Positions 17,224-26,088 of a stretch of 64,000 nucleotides of DNA are shown here, in pieces (positions within the stretch are counted from its first letter, which is position 1; each line of letters opens with the position of its first letter). The stretch spans positions 62,001 to 126,000 of the forward strand of contig CAJAII010000052.1 of NCBI GenBank assembly GCA_903939755.1. Direction: 5' to 3'. The notes under the pieces are model-generated. The model did not search any database. It saw only the letters and a program-made list of their open reading frames with translations, and was not told the origin of the DNA. Source of the stretch: an uncultured Flavobacteriales bacterium (GTDB lineage Bacteria; Bacteroidota; Bacteroidia; Flavobacteriales_D; Crocinitomicaceae). A program made the translations under genes and the position numbers.

Positions 17224-19110
17224 ATGAAAAATTGGTGGTTTTTGGTCTTGGTTTTTTCTCTGAATTTCGGATTAAATGCTCAAGTTACGAAGGAAATAAA
17301 AGGGAACTTGGTTGATATGAAAACCAGTTATGATGTAGAAGAAGTAGAGTTGAGTTTAACATCAAAAAAAACCGGAAAGGTTTGGATTACGGAAACAAAC
17401 AATGATGGTGAGTTTACATTTAAAAATATACCATTAGGGGACTTAGAAATCAGCATAATTGACAAAGATTATCGGAGTGAAAAATTTAAGTTTCACACAG
17501 ATTCTAACCATCTTCAAAAGTATCAATTTTCCACTCCTTTTGGTGTCAATTTAAAAGTCTCTTGGATGTTTAATTGGGGTGATCGTACAATTTATAGCAA
17601 TGGAAAAAAGATTGTCAAAGAGCATTATTGGTCACACGTTACAGCAAAAGGAATTTTGGTCCTATACGGTTTATGTTTATTATTAATTTTCTATTATAGC
17701 CTTGTTCAAATTTCATTGGCAATCACTTACGTGCGAACGCGCAAAAAAATATTGTTAGAAGAGGCTCCGTTATTTGATCTTTCAAAAGCACCAAAGGTAA
17801 CGATTCAATTACCTATGTATAATGAAATGTATGTGGCTGAAAGAATAATAGAAACTGCAGCAGAATTAAATTACCCTCGTGATAAATTTCAAATACAAGT
17901 TCTAGATGACTCTACGGATGAAACCAAGGATATAATTGCCAAAAAAGTGGAGGAAATTGCTGCACTAGGTATTGATATTGTTCACATTCATCGCTTGGAT
18001 CGAACTGGCTACAAAGCTGGCGCACTGGATTCGGCAATGGGGCAAGTTTCTGGAGAGTTTATTGCCATTTTTGATGCGGATTTTATTCCAGATAAAGATT
18101 TTCTTCTAAAAACTATTCCCTACTTTCAAAATGAAAAAATTGGCGTTGTACAAACTAGATGGGGGCATTTAAATAAAACTTATTCGCTGTTAACGGAGCT
18201 ACAAGCTTTTGGATTAAATGGCCATTTTGCAATTGAGCAAGGGGGGAGAAATGCAAAAGGACACTATATTAATTTTAATGGTACTGCAGGTGTGTGGAGA
18301 AGATCTTGTATCGAGGATGCAGGTGGGTGGGAACATGATACCATAACTGAAGATTTAGATTTAAGTTATCGGGCACAAATGAATGGTTGGGAGTTTAAGT
18401 ATTTAGAAAATGTTATTTCACCCGCTGAATTACCCATAACCATGTCTGCCTTAAAAAGTCAACAACATCGTTGGATGAAAGGTGGAGCAGAAGTTTTTAT
18501 GAAAATGTGGAAGCGATTGGTGAAAAATCCAACTGTGCGTTTTTCAGATAAGTTACATGGTTTGGCTCATTTGTTTAATTCATCCGTGTTTGTTTTTATT
18601 TTATGCCTCTCTATATTAAGTCTATTTGTTCTACAAATTAAAGATAGCTTCTCCGACTTAAATTTTGTAATTCAATTTGGATCCTTTTTTATAATAAGCA
18701 CCTTGTTTTTGGCTTATTATTATTGGTTTTCTTATCGTGATAAAAAAGGCAAAACTTTTTCCGATATGGTAAGGTTTACCGCTAGGTTTTTTCAGTTTTT
18801 AACGGTTTCTATGGCCTTGTCTTTAAGCAATGCCGTTGCTGTAATTGAAGGATATTTGGGTATTAAAAGTTCATTTGTTAGGACTCCTAAATTTAATGTT
18901 TCTAAAAAGAACGAATTCCAGGGAAATAAATACGACAAAAAGAGTTTGTCGATAATTAATATAATAGAAGGGTTACTTATGGTCGTGTTTGGTTTTACAG
19001 CAATTAATAGAACCTTGTATGGAGATTTGGGAATGGTGCCTTTTCATCTTATGTTGACAATTGGCTATGGCGTTATTTTCTTCTCGACGCTAAAAGAACG
19101 CAAGGTCTAG
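17224..19110 (+). CDS. Membrane family-2 glycosyltransferase with N-terminal beta-sandwich
   Basis: The product is 628 residues from ATG 17224, which starts a signal-like helix (MKNWWFLVLVFSLNFGLNAQ); GTG 17209 is a possible longer start. Residues about 22-95 form a carboxypeptidase-D/CNA-B-like sandwich (GNLVDMKTSYDVEEVELSLT, NNDGEFTFKNIPLGDL). A membrane helix follows at 142-165. The GT2 domain then has DDS (228-230), DAD (284-286), TED (375-377) and QQHRW (413-417), the processive cellulose-synthase-like set. Several membrane helices follow from about 445. It should polymerise or transfer sugars at the inner membrane. The substrate is unknown. The extra sandwich domain would sit in the periplasm. 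Confidence 0.88.
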   Translation: MKNWWFLVLVFSLNFGLNAQVTKEIKGNLVDMKTSYDVEEVELSLTSKKTGKVWITETNNDGEFTFKNIPLGDLEISIIDKDYRSEKFKFHTDSNHLQKYQFSTPFGVNLKVSWMFNWGDRTIYSNGKKIVKEHYWSHVTAKGILVLYGLCLLLIFYYSLVQISLAITYVRTRKKILLEEAPLFDLSKAPKVTIQLPMYNEMYVAERIIETAAELNYPRDKFQIQVLDDSTDETKDIIAKKVEEIAALGIDIVHIHRLDRTGYKAGALDSAMGQVSGEFIAIFDADFIPDKDFLLKTIPYFQNEKIGVVQTRWGHLNKTYSLLTELQAFGLNGHFAIEQGGRNAKGHYINFNGTAGVWRRSCIEDAGGWEHDTITEDLDLSYRAQMNGWEFKYLENVISPAELPITMSALKSQQHRWMKGGAEVFMKMWKRLVKNPTVRFSDKLHGLAHLFNSSVFVFILCLSILSLFVLQIKDSFSDLNFVIQFGSFFIISTLFLAYYYWFSYRDKKGKTFSDMVRFTARFFQFLTVSMALSLSNAVAVIEGYLGIKSSFVRTPKFNVSKKNEFQGNKYDKKSLSIINIIEGLLMVVFGFTAINRTLYGDLGMVPFHLMLTIGYGVIFFSTLKERKV

Positions 19111-19116
19111 AATTCA

Positions 19117-19509
19117 CTACTTTTTTTCTAAAATAATATTCAGTGATTCAAATTGGAAAGAAGTCTTCATCTTTTTGAAATGGAATGAAATTTTATATTT
19201 TTCATTTTTAACTACATATAAGCCCATACAAAAAATCCCATCTTCACTCTCGGTTCCTTTATAGGTATAAGTAAAGTGGCCTTTAGGTTTTTTAGTAAAA
19301 AAATCTTGAAGAATTAATTCAGCTTGTGTTTGGTTGTACCCCCCTTCTTTATCAAGTATTTTTAATAATATTTTTTCCTTCCCAAATGAAATTATTGTTT
19401 TAGCATCATTCATGTTGAAAGCATTTTCTATTCGCGCATAAGGCACCTCAAAAGATGGGTCCGAATAAAGTATGGCAATAGTGGATATGAGTAAGAGAAT
19501 GATTTTCAT
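19117..19509 (-). CDS. DUF4783-like exported protein
   Basis: The product is 130 residues from ATG 19509, which begins a signal peptide (MKIILLLISTIAILYSDPSF); the longer in-frame start at 19578 overlaps rlmH and its promoter. The mature part fits the DUF4783 pattern of an NTF2-like small alpha+beta domain: RIENAFNMNDAKTIISFGKE, AELILQDFFTKKP, HFTYTYKGTESEDG, YKISFHFKKM. The function of this Bacteroidota family is unknown and it is probably periplasmic. It is convergent with the glycosyltransferase gene and divergent from rlmH. Confidence 0.75.
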   Translation of the reverse strand: MKIILLLISTIAILYSDPSFEVPYARIENAFNMNDAKTIISFGKEKILLKILDKEGGYNQTQAELILQDFFTKKPKGHFTYTYKGTESEDGIFCMGLYVVKNEKYKISFHFKKMKTSFQFESLNIILEKK

Positions 19510-19566
19510 AAGCGCGAATTTCTTGTCAAAAATAATGCCTTTATTGATTGAATGGCAATATTTGGT

Positions 19567-19574
19567 TAATTTTG
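19567..19574 (+). promoter_or_regulatory. -7 box, TAATTTTG, of rlmH
   Basis: A perfect TAnnTTTG match that ends three bases before ATG 19578, which predicts a leaderless or near-leaderless mRNA. Confidence 0.5.
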
Positions 19575-19577
19575 ACA

Positions 19578-20051
19578 ATGAAGTTAAGACTTTTATGTGT
19601 GGGCAAAACGAATTTCAGTTTCTTAAGCGAAGGTGAAAGAGAGTATACAAATCGCTTAACCCATTACTGTAATTTAAGTAGAATTGACATTCCGGAATTA
19701 AAAAATGCGAAGTCATTGTCTACAAACGAAATAAAAAATAAAGAAGGCCAATTAATTCTTGCCAAAGTTCAACCAACGGATGTATTAATCTTATTAGATG
19801 AAAATGGAAATATGTTTAACTCCATTGAGTTCGCATCGTTTTTTGAAAAAAAAATGATCCAGGGAAAAACATCGATAGTGTTTGTTATTGGTGGCGCATT
19901 CGGCTTCTCTAAGGAGGTGTATGATCGCGCCAATGAATTAATTTCATTGTCAAAAATGACATTTTCACATCAAATAATTAGAATGATTTTTTTGGAACAA
20001 TTATATCGTTCCTTCACTATTTTGAAAGGGGAGAAGTATCACCATAATTAA
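19578..20051 (+). CDS. rlmH: 23S rRNA pseudouridine-1915 N3-methyltransferase
   Basis: The product is 157 residues from ATG 19578 (MKLRLLCVGKTNFSFL), the standard family start and length. RlmH is a SPOUT methyltransferase that methylates pseudouridine 1915 of 23S rRNA in the intact ribosome. The knot and SAM site are visible: ILLDENGNMFNSIEFASFFE, FVIGGAFGFSKEVYDRA. The conserved C-terminal tail is FLEQLYRSFTILKGEKYHHN. The gene is followed by the polytopic membrane gene after 31 bases. Confidence 0.96.
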   Translation: MKLRLLCVGKTNFSFLSEGEREYTNRLTHYCNLSRIDIPELKNAKSLSTNEIKNKEGQLILAKVQPTDVLILLDENGNMFNSIEFASFFEKKMIQGKTSIVFVIGGAFGFSKEVYDRANELISLSKMTFSHQIIRMIFLEQLYRSFTILKGEKYHHN

Positions 20052-20082
20052 TTTATTTATTAATTTCAGCAAGTAGTTTATT

Positions 20083-21417
20083 TTGAATGACCAACGTGTA
20101 GATTTCATTGATATAATTATTCCACTATTTTATTTAGGGGTAATTTTATCTTTGGCTTATATTAAGAAAAGGAGGATTGCATCTCAAGAAAATGAAGGGT
20201 TTTTCTTCATAGGTCTATTTTACAAGTTGATTTTCGCTTTTTTCTTTGGTACATATTATTTTTTATATGTTAAAGGAGGAGATTCGGTAGCTTATTGGCA
20301 AGGAGCCAATGTATTAAGCAATTTATTTTTTGAATCGCCAATTAAATATGTTGATTGCCTTTTTTCCAACTCCTCACCTGAATTATTAGGCCAGCATTTT
20401 AATTCAGTAACTGGTTACCCACCCGGATGGTTGTATCGGGAGAATGAAGCATGGTTAGTCTGCAAATTAACCTCAATCTTATCTATTTTGACCTTTAAAA
20501 ATTATACCGCAATGAGTATAATTGTTTGCTATTTTTCTTTCTTAGGTTCTTGGCGTTTATTAGAACTCGTTAGCAAAATGAAAACACATGCTCGAGGGAA
20601 CTTGATTTTTGCCTTTATATTTATTCCGTCTCTTTGTTTTTGGTGCACAGGGTTATCAAAAGATACCATTGTTTATATTTTCGTCTTCTATTTATTAATT
20701 AGATTATTCGATATCATTGCAGGTAAAAAGATTCGATTTAAACATTTAATTCAAGTTGTAATTTGTTCATACATAATTTACCACACACGATCGTTTATCT
20801 TAATAGCTATTGTGGCAGCTGCCATTATGGCTTATGGCGCAGAGTTAACCAAAAAATTTGAATCCAATCCATTTGCTAAGTTCGGGTTTAGGTTTGTTTA
20901 TTTCCTCTTTGGTATCTTGACGGTTTATGTTTTTTTTACATCTCAAACGGTAACCAAAATTATGACAGAAGCCTCGGTCATTCAGCAAGATTTTATTAAT
21001 AATGACTTGTATACCGGTCAAAAATATGAGGTGGGAGTAATTGATGTTTCTCCATTTGGCTTAATTTCTGCTTTTCCATCTAGTGTAGTTTTTGGAATTT
21101 ACCGCCCCTTTATTACAGAAAGTCTAAGTCCATCGTTGATTTTTAATGGTTTAGAGAGTGTTTTACTTCTTTTTCTTACGCTCCGATTTTTTCTTAGTTT
21201 TACGATTATTGAAAAAATTAGAAAAATTAGAAAAAATAAATTTTTAATGTTTGCATTGGTTTTCGTACTAATTATTGGATTTATTTCAGGATTAACCTCT
21301 GTATTATTTGGCGTATTGGTTAGGGTTCGTGCTATTATTCTTCCCTTCATTTATTTATTATTGACGGTAAAAGGATCCAAATCACTGGTTGAATTACCGC
21401 TTGTTAAAGAAAAATGA
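20083..21417 (+). CDS. Polytopic inner-membrane protein, possibly glycan-related
   Basis: The product is 444 residues with about ten hydrophobic helices. I recognise no family with confidence. The architecture (short N-terminus, a long soluble stretch around 80-130 with GGDSVAYWQGANVL and GYPPGWLYRENEAW, then many helices) resembles GT-C glycosyltransferases and polysaccharide polymerases. The motif FWCTGLSKDTIVYIF also recurs in proteins of that kind. The start is TTG 20083; no ATG or GTG lies nearby in frame. It ends one base before asnB, so the two are likely co-transcribed. The pairing with asnB would fit a surface-glycan role, but this is inference. Confidence 0.7.
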   Translation: MNDQRVDFIDIIIPLFYLGVILSLAYIKKRRIASQENEGFFFIGLFYKLIFAFFFGTYYFLYVKGGDSVAYWQGANVLSNLFFESPIKYVDCLFSNSSPELLGQHFNSVTGYPPGWLYRENEAWLVCKLTSILSILTFKNYTAMSIIVCYFSFLGSWRLLELVSKMKTHARGNLIFAFIFIPSLCFWCTGLSKDTIVYIFVFYLLIRLFDIIAGKKIRFKHLIQVVICSYIIYHTRSFILIAIVAAAIMAYGAELTKKFESNPFAKFGFRFVYFLFGILTVYVFFTSQTVTKIMTEASVIQQDFINNDLYTGQKYEVGVIDVSPFGLISAFPSSVVFGIYRPFITESLSPSLIFNGLESVLLLFLTLRFFLSFTIIEKIRKIRKNKFLMFALVFVLIIGFISGLTSVLFGVLVRVRAIILPFIYLLLTVKGSKSLVELPLVKEK

Positions 21418-21418
21418 T

Positions 21419-23338
21419 ATGTGTGGGATAGTTGGTTTTCTTGATTTTAATAAATTCACTTCTAGAGAAGATCTTTTAGCGATGAATAAAGCGTTAAAGC
21501 ATCGCGGCCCTGATGGTGAGGGGGTACTCGTGAGTCAAGAAGAAAACTATGTTTTTGGCCTTGGTCATCAAAGGCTTTCCATTATTGATTTATCTACAGC
21601 TGGCCATCAACCAATGGCGTTTGAAAACTTTACCATTTCATACAATGGGGAGATATATAATTACAAGGAAATCAAACTGTCTTTATTAGATTTAGGGCAT
21701 GAATTCCAAGGCGATTCTGATACGGAAGTCATTTTACATGCTTTTCAACAATGGGGAGTCGCTTGTATCCACAAGTTTATTGGCATGTTTTCCTTTGTCA
21801 TTTATGATAAGAAAAAGAAAGAGATCACTTGTGTAAGGGATCGCGCAGGGATCAAGCCATTTTTTTACTATTATCAGGATGGATTATTCCTATTTGCATC
21901 GGAATTGAAAGCGTTCCATCAAATGGAGTCGTTTAAAAAAATATTGAATGAAGACTCGCTGCGTCTTTTTCTACAATTTGGAAATATTCCCGCTCCTCAT
22001 ACGATCTTTGAAAATTGCTACAAATTATCCCCGGGGAATTACCTGCAGTTGAATACGAATTCCAAAGAAGATTTTATTAAATCTATGGTTTCACATGTCT
22101 ATTGGAACGTATATGATTCATATAATAAACCTAAATTAAAGGTAAGTTTTCAGGAAGCAAAACTGAAAACGCAAGAGATTTTATCTTCTGCTTGTTATTA
22201 TAGGATGGTAGCTGATGTTCCTGTTGGAATATTTTTAAGTGGTGGATATGATAGTACTGCTGTAACTGCAATTTTACAAAAAAGTAGTTCGCAACCCTTA
22301 AAAACATTTACTATTTCGGTTCCTGATATTGGTCTCAATGAAGCGGAAGAGGCGGCTAAAATTGCTCAATTTATTGGGACAGATCACACAGAAATTAATT
22401 GCGGAGTGAAGGAGGCAATTGATAAAATTGCTGAGATACCGTTTTATTACGATGAGCCTTTCGCTGATAGTAGTGCAATTCCTACGATGTTGGTCAGTGA
22501 AGCGGCAAAAAAGTCAGTTACAGTGGCTCTAAGTGCGGATGGAGGAGATGAGGTTTTCGCTGGCTATAATCGCTACGATTATATGATGAAATATCAACGA
22601 AAGTTTAGCGCGACGCCTAAATTGATGCGTGATGTTATGGTGCGTTTAATGGATCAGGTTCCCGCTGCTAAACTCCCTTATTTGCGCCATAAGTATAATT
22701 TTCATCAGCGCTATGAAAAATTGAAAATGTTACTTAAAGATCCAAGTGAAAATAACTTCATGTTATCGCTAAGCAAGCAATTCACAGAAGAGGATTTGAT
22801 GTTGATATTAAGAAAAAAAAATGACCTCATTTTGACTGCATATCAATCAACTGATTTGTTGAAACAATTTTCTACTCCATTGAGTTTTATGTTGGCGATT
22901 GATTATCAAACCTACTTGCCGGATGATATTCTTCAAAAGGTTGATCGGGCAACGATGCATGTGGGGCTTGAAGGGAGGGAGCCATTATTAGATCATAGAC
23001 TTATTGAATATGTCGCCCAGTTGCCAGATGAATTTAAATACCATAATGGGATTAAGAAGTTTTTGCTGAAAGAAATTGTTCATGATCTTGTTCCGAAGAA
23101 TTTGATGGACCGTCCTAAAAAAGGATTCGCTATTCCTATTGCCACTTGGATGCAGAATGACATAGCTTATTTGCTTGATGAATATCTAAATGAAATCGCT
23201 ATTGATCAACAAGGATTATTTAATTGGGGACCAATAGATCAAATTATAAGTGCTTTTAAGGCCGGGAAATTAGAATATACGAATAAGGTTTGGTATCTCC
23301 TTGTTTTTCAAATGTGGTATAAAAAATGGATGAATTAA
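21419..23338 (+). CDS. asnB: Asparagine synthase (glutamine-hydrolysing)
   Basis: The product is 639 residues. ATG 21419 is chosen because Cys2 (MCGIVGF) must become the N-terminal nucleophile; the frame extends upstream only into the preceding gene. The glutaminase domain contains LKHRGPDGEG, GHQRLSIIDLS, YNGEIYN. The synthetase domain has the ATP pyrophosphatase loop VGIFLSGGYDSTAV and the later ALSADGGDEVFAGYNRY. It makes asparagine from aspartate with glutamine and ATP. AsnB paralogues near polysaccharide genes may amidate sugar acids instead, and the membrane-protein neighbour leaves that open. It lies eight bases before menC. Confidence 0.94.
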   Translation: MCGIVGFLDFNKFTSREDLLAMNKALKHRGPDGEGVLVSQEENYVFGLGHQRLSIIDLSTAGHQPMAFENFTISYNGEIYNYKEIKLSLLDLGHEFQGDSDTEVILHAFQQWGVACIHKFIGMFSFVIYDKKKKEITCVRDRAGIKPFFYYYQDGLFLFASELKAFHQMESFKKILNEDSLRLFLQFGNIPAPHTIFENCYKLSPGNYLQLNTNSKEDFIKSMVSHVYWNVYDSYNKPKLKVSFQEAKLKTQEILSSACYYRMVADVPVGIFLSGGYDSTAVTAILQKSSSQPLKTFTISVPDIGLNEAEEAAKIAQFIGTDHTEINCGVKEAIDKIAEIPFYYDEPFADSSAIPTMLVSEAAKKSVTVALSADGGDEVFAGYNRYDYMMKYQRKFSATPKLMRDVMVRLMDQVPAAKLPYLRHKYNFHQRYEKLKMLLKDPSENNFMLSLSKQFTEEDLMLILRKKNDLILTAYQSTDLLKQFSTPLSFMLAIDYQTYLPDDILQKVDRATMHVGLEGREPLLDHRLIEYVAQLPDEFKYHNGIKKFLLKEIVHDLVPKNLMDRPKKGFAIPIATWMQNDIAYLLDEYLNEIAIDQQGLFNWGPIDQIISAFKAGKLEYTNKVWYLLVFQMWYKKWMN

Positions 23339-23345
23339 TTGTACA

Positions 23346-24419
23346 ATGAAAGCATATTTTAAAAAACACACGTTTAATTTTATTCTTCCAGCGGGGACAA
23401 GTCGCGGTGTTTTACTCACAAAAAATTCTTGGTTTTTATCTATAATTAATGAAGGAAATGCCACGATTGGCACGGGGGAATGTAGTGTGATAGAAGGTTT
23501 ATCGCCTGATTTTACCAATGAATTCAAGTATGAAAAAAAACTAACTGAGCTAATTGAAAAATTGAGCGATTTAGCATTAGCTGATTTTTTTATACCTAGT
23601 TCTTTAAATTCTTTTTCGAAGGTGGGAATTGATTTTCTTCAGCAACTTCAGGATTTTCCCTCCATAAAATTTGGTTTAGAGTGTGCCCTTCTCGATGCGA
23701 ATTATAGAGGCGATGGAATTATTTTCGATAATTCATTTAGCCGTGGTGAAAGTTCAATACCAATTAATGGTTTGGTTTGGATGGGAACGAAGGAATTTAT
23801 GTTGGCACAAATCGAACAAAAACTTTTAGCAGGCTTCACAACGATCAAATTAAAAATAGGCGCTATTGATTTTGAGTCTGAATTGAATTTGATTAAAGGC
23901 ATCCGCAAAATGTATTCTTCCGAAACGATTGTTATTCGAGTAGATGCCAATGGTGCATTTGATGGATCATCTGTTTATGGAGCTTTAACAGCATTGAATA
24001 AGCTGGATGTTCACTCTATTGAACAACCTGTGGCACCGCAAAATATAGCGCTGTTGCGCGATTTAGCCTTGGAACAAATTATTCCAATTGCACTGGATGA
24101 AACGCTCATTTATTTTCAAAATGAGATGGAAAAAGTCCATGTTTTGGAGGAAATTACCCCGCAGTTCTTGGTTTTGAAGCCAAGTTTGCATGGAGGAATT
24201 ACAGGCACTGCTGAATGGATCAAGATGGCGGAGGAACGAAATATTGCTTGGTGGATGACTTCTGCCTTAGAAGGATCAATAGGCTTGTCGGCTATTGCCC
24301 AATTTACTGGAAATTACCCCATAAATTTAGCGCAAGGTCTTGGCACCGGGGGAATATTTTCAAACAATCTACCCTCTGATCTTGTTGTTGATAAAGGAAT
24401 GTTATTTTTATGCAAATGA
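23346..24419 (+). CDS. menC: o-Succinylbenzoate synthase (enolase superfamily)
   Basis: The product is 357 residues. MenC dehydrates SHCHC to o-succinylbenzoate in menaquinone synthesis. The enolase-superfamily catalytic set is complete: KLK (Lys168 and Lys170), metal ligands Asp200 (VDANGAF), Glu226 (SIEQPV) and Asp251 (ALDETL), and the second base Lys278 (LKPSLHGGI). The TSALEGSIGLSAIAQ segment also fits MenC rather than dipeptide epimerases. It overlaps msrB by ten bases. Other menaquinone genes are not in the window, so the substrate assignment rests on motifs. Confidence 0.87.
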   Translation: MKAYFKKHTFNFILPAGTSRGVLLTKNSWFLSIINEGNATIGTGECSVIEGLSPDFTNEFKYEKKLTELIEKLSDLALADFFIPSSLNSFSKVGIDFLQQLQDFPSIKFGLECALLDANYRGDGIIFDNSFSRGESSIPINGLVWMGTKEFMLAQIEQKLLAGFTTIKLKIGAIDFESELNLIKGIRKMYSSETIVIRVDANGAFDGSSVYGALTALNKLDVHSIEQPVAPQNIALLRDLALEQIIPIALDETLIYFQNEMEKVHVLEEITPQFLVLKPSLHGGITGTAEWIKMAEERNIAWWMTSALEGSIGLSAIAQFTGNYPINLAQGLGTGGIFSNNLPSDLVVDKGMLFLCK

Positions 24420-24784
24420 AACCAAAAGAAAATTGGAATGCGCTCACTAAGGAAGAAGCGCTCGTTATCGAAAAGAAAGGGACGGAGATGCCTTTTTCAG
24501 GAGAATATTACCTAAACGCAGCGGTCGGCACCTATCATTGTAAGCGGTGTGATTTACTTTTATATGAAAGTGACTCAAAGTTTGATTCGGGTTGTGGATG
24601 GCCAAGTTTTGATGCGCACAAAGATAAAAACGTGCTCTTCGTTTTAGATAGCGATGGTAAAAGAACTGAAATTATTTGTGCAGGGTGTGAAGGTCATTTA
24701 GGCCATGTTTTTTTTGGAGAACAATTCACCGCAAATAATACAAGGCATTGTGTTAATTCTATTTCGGTGAAATTTCGAAAATAA
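24410..24784 (+). CDS. msrB: Peptide methionine (R)-S-oxide reductase
   Basis: The product is 124 residues and cytoplasmic, with no signal. It reduces the R-isomer of methionine sulfoxide in proteins. Zinc ligands are Cys44/Cys47 (HCKRC) and Cys90/Cys93 (CAGC). The catalytic Cys114 lies in RHCVNSISV. The family core SGCGWPSFDAH and GHLGHVF are present. ATG 24410 overlaps the menC stop; ATG 24416, two codons on, is equally possible. It is translationally coupled to menC. Confidence 0.95.
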   Translation: MQMKPKENWNALTKEEALVIEKKGTEMPFSGEYYLNAAVGTYHCKRCDLLLYESDSKFDSGCGWPSFDAHKDKNVLFVLDSDGKRTEIICAGCEGHLGHVFFGEQFTANNTRHCVNSISVKFRK

Positions 24785-25729
24785 TTATTTTGATGCACAA
24801 TGAACAATGTCATCACAATCAGTATAAATCATGTTGTTAAGAATGATTTGAGCCGCAAGAATAAGTTGACTATAATTTTGCGAGTTGTTTCCAAAACTCG
24901 CGGCGGTGGTTGTCCACATTTTTAGTATTAAATCTTGTGATCCTTTTGTTGGCTTGATTTTATCAACGACGGCAGATACATTCATCGCACCAGCATGATA
25001 ACAATGCATAACAAAAAGTCTAAACCATAAATCTGATTCCTTGTAAGTAATGTTATGTCTGTTTAAGATCTTTTTCGCCTCAGGAATACAAACAGTAGAA
25101 ATTAATTTACTAGCGGCTAAGGCACTTTTATCAAAATCAGCTCTTTCATCGATACTTGCAGTAACAATAAGTCCATATTTTTTTGCGACAGATGGCATTA
25201 ATTGAAATGCACCGTATGCGCCAGCAACTGATTTTTTTAATTGGCCAGGACTTTCAATCAGTAATATTGATTGTGCGTACCATGGATCTACTCCATTTTT
25301 TTCAAATACAGCTACTCCCTTCGAAAGAGAATGAAACACATCTTTAAATTTGTAAAAATCATTCTTGCCTGTGGTAATGTATATTCGTTCTTCTAACGGG
25401 ATCTTATTCGCAGCTTTTATGGCTTCTTTATACGCTGCCTTTTCAATTTCAGATTGACTTTCCCATTTTTTTACTGAGGAATAACCTAGTATCTGTCGAT
25501 TAGAAGCGACGCTAATTATACATGAATCAGGCGATAATAACATTATTTTTTGCCAAAATTGTGCTTGTGCCAATTCATCCCAGCGATCAGTGAAAATGCT
25601 TTCGGCATTTAAGAGGGTGTTTTTTGTTCCATTGGCTGTAACAATAATTTTTTCGTTATTCCATGCTAATGGTTGAGCCATTAGGTGTATAGATGAGAAT
25701 AAGGACAGGAATATTGGGAGATATTTCAT
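24785..25729 (-). CDS. Lytic transglycosylase (SLT domain)
   Basis: The product is 314 residues with a signal peptide ending SIHLMAQP. The soluble lytic transglycosylase fold covers about 125-260. The catalytic Glu is in SILLIESPGQLKKSVAGAYG, followed by GAFQLMPSVAKKYGL and later CYHAGAMNVSAVVDKI. It cleaves peptidoglycan glycan strands in the periplasm, giving 1,6-anhydro ends. The N-terminal 120 residues are not recognised. The gene is convergent with msrB (stop codons abut) and divergent from yidD. Confidence 0.9.
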   Translation of the reverse strand: MKYLPIFLSLFSSIHLMAQPLAWNNEKIIVTANGTKNTLLNAESIFTDRWDELAQAQFWQKIMLLSPDSCIISVASNRQILGYSSVKKWESQSEIEKAAYKEAIKAANKIPLEERIYITTGKNDFYKFKDVFHSLSKGVAVFEKNGVDPWYAQSILLIESPGQLKKSVAGAYGAFQLMPSVAKKYGLIVTASIDERADFDKSALAASKLISTVCIPEAKKILNRHNITYKESDLWFRLFVMHCYHAGAMNVSAVVDKIKPTKGSQDLILKMWTTTAASFGNNSQNYSQLILAAQIILNNMIYTDCDDIVHCASK

Positions 25730-25820
25730 TTTTGTAGTATTGCATTAAAGGTAGTTGAAAACGATTAATAAAATGGTAGGTTACAAAGATTAGTTTAACA
25801 CAAACTATTGTTGAATTAGT

Positions 25821-25828
25821 TACCTTTA
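25821..25828 (+). promoter_or_regulatory. -7 box, TACCTTTA, of yidD
   Basis: The same box occurs upstream of rnpB. It ends five bases before ATG 25834. Confidence 0.45.
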
Positions 25829-25833
25829 TAGCC

Positions 25834-26088
25834 ATGAAATGGATCGTGAAAATAGTCAGTTGGCCTTTAATCGCCTTAATCCGTTTTTACCAATTAATTA
25901 TTTCTCCAATATTACCCGCCACTTGTCGATATACCCCAAGTTGCTCGAGTTATACCTTAGAAGCAATAAAAGTTTGGGGACCAATACGTGGATCGTGGTT
26001 AGGGATTAAACGAATTGCATCTTGTCATCCGAAAGGGGGACATGGGCATGATCCTGTCCCTGAAAGAAACAATAAATCCAATATTTAA
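25834..26088 (+). CDS. yidD: Membrane-protein insertion efficiency factor YidD
   Basis: The product is 84 residues, typical for the family. An amphipathic N-terminal helix (WIVKIVSWPLIALIRFYQLI) precedes the conserved core PATCRYTPSCSSYTLEAI and the tail HPKGGHGHDPVP. The three conserved cysteines are present. YidD assists YidC-dependent insertion at the inner membrane. The gene is solitary here; the usual rnpA/yidC neighbours are absent. Its stop overlaps the stop of the convergent helicase gene by four bases. Confidence 0.95.
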   Translation: MKWIVKIVSWPLIALIRFYQLIISPILPATCRYTPSCSSYTLEAIKVWGPIRGSWLGIKRIASCHPKGGHGHDPVPERNNKSNI

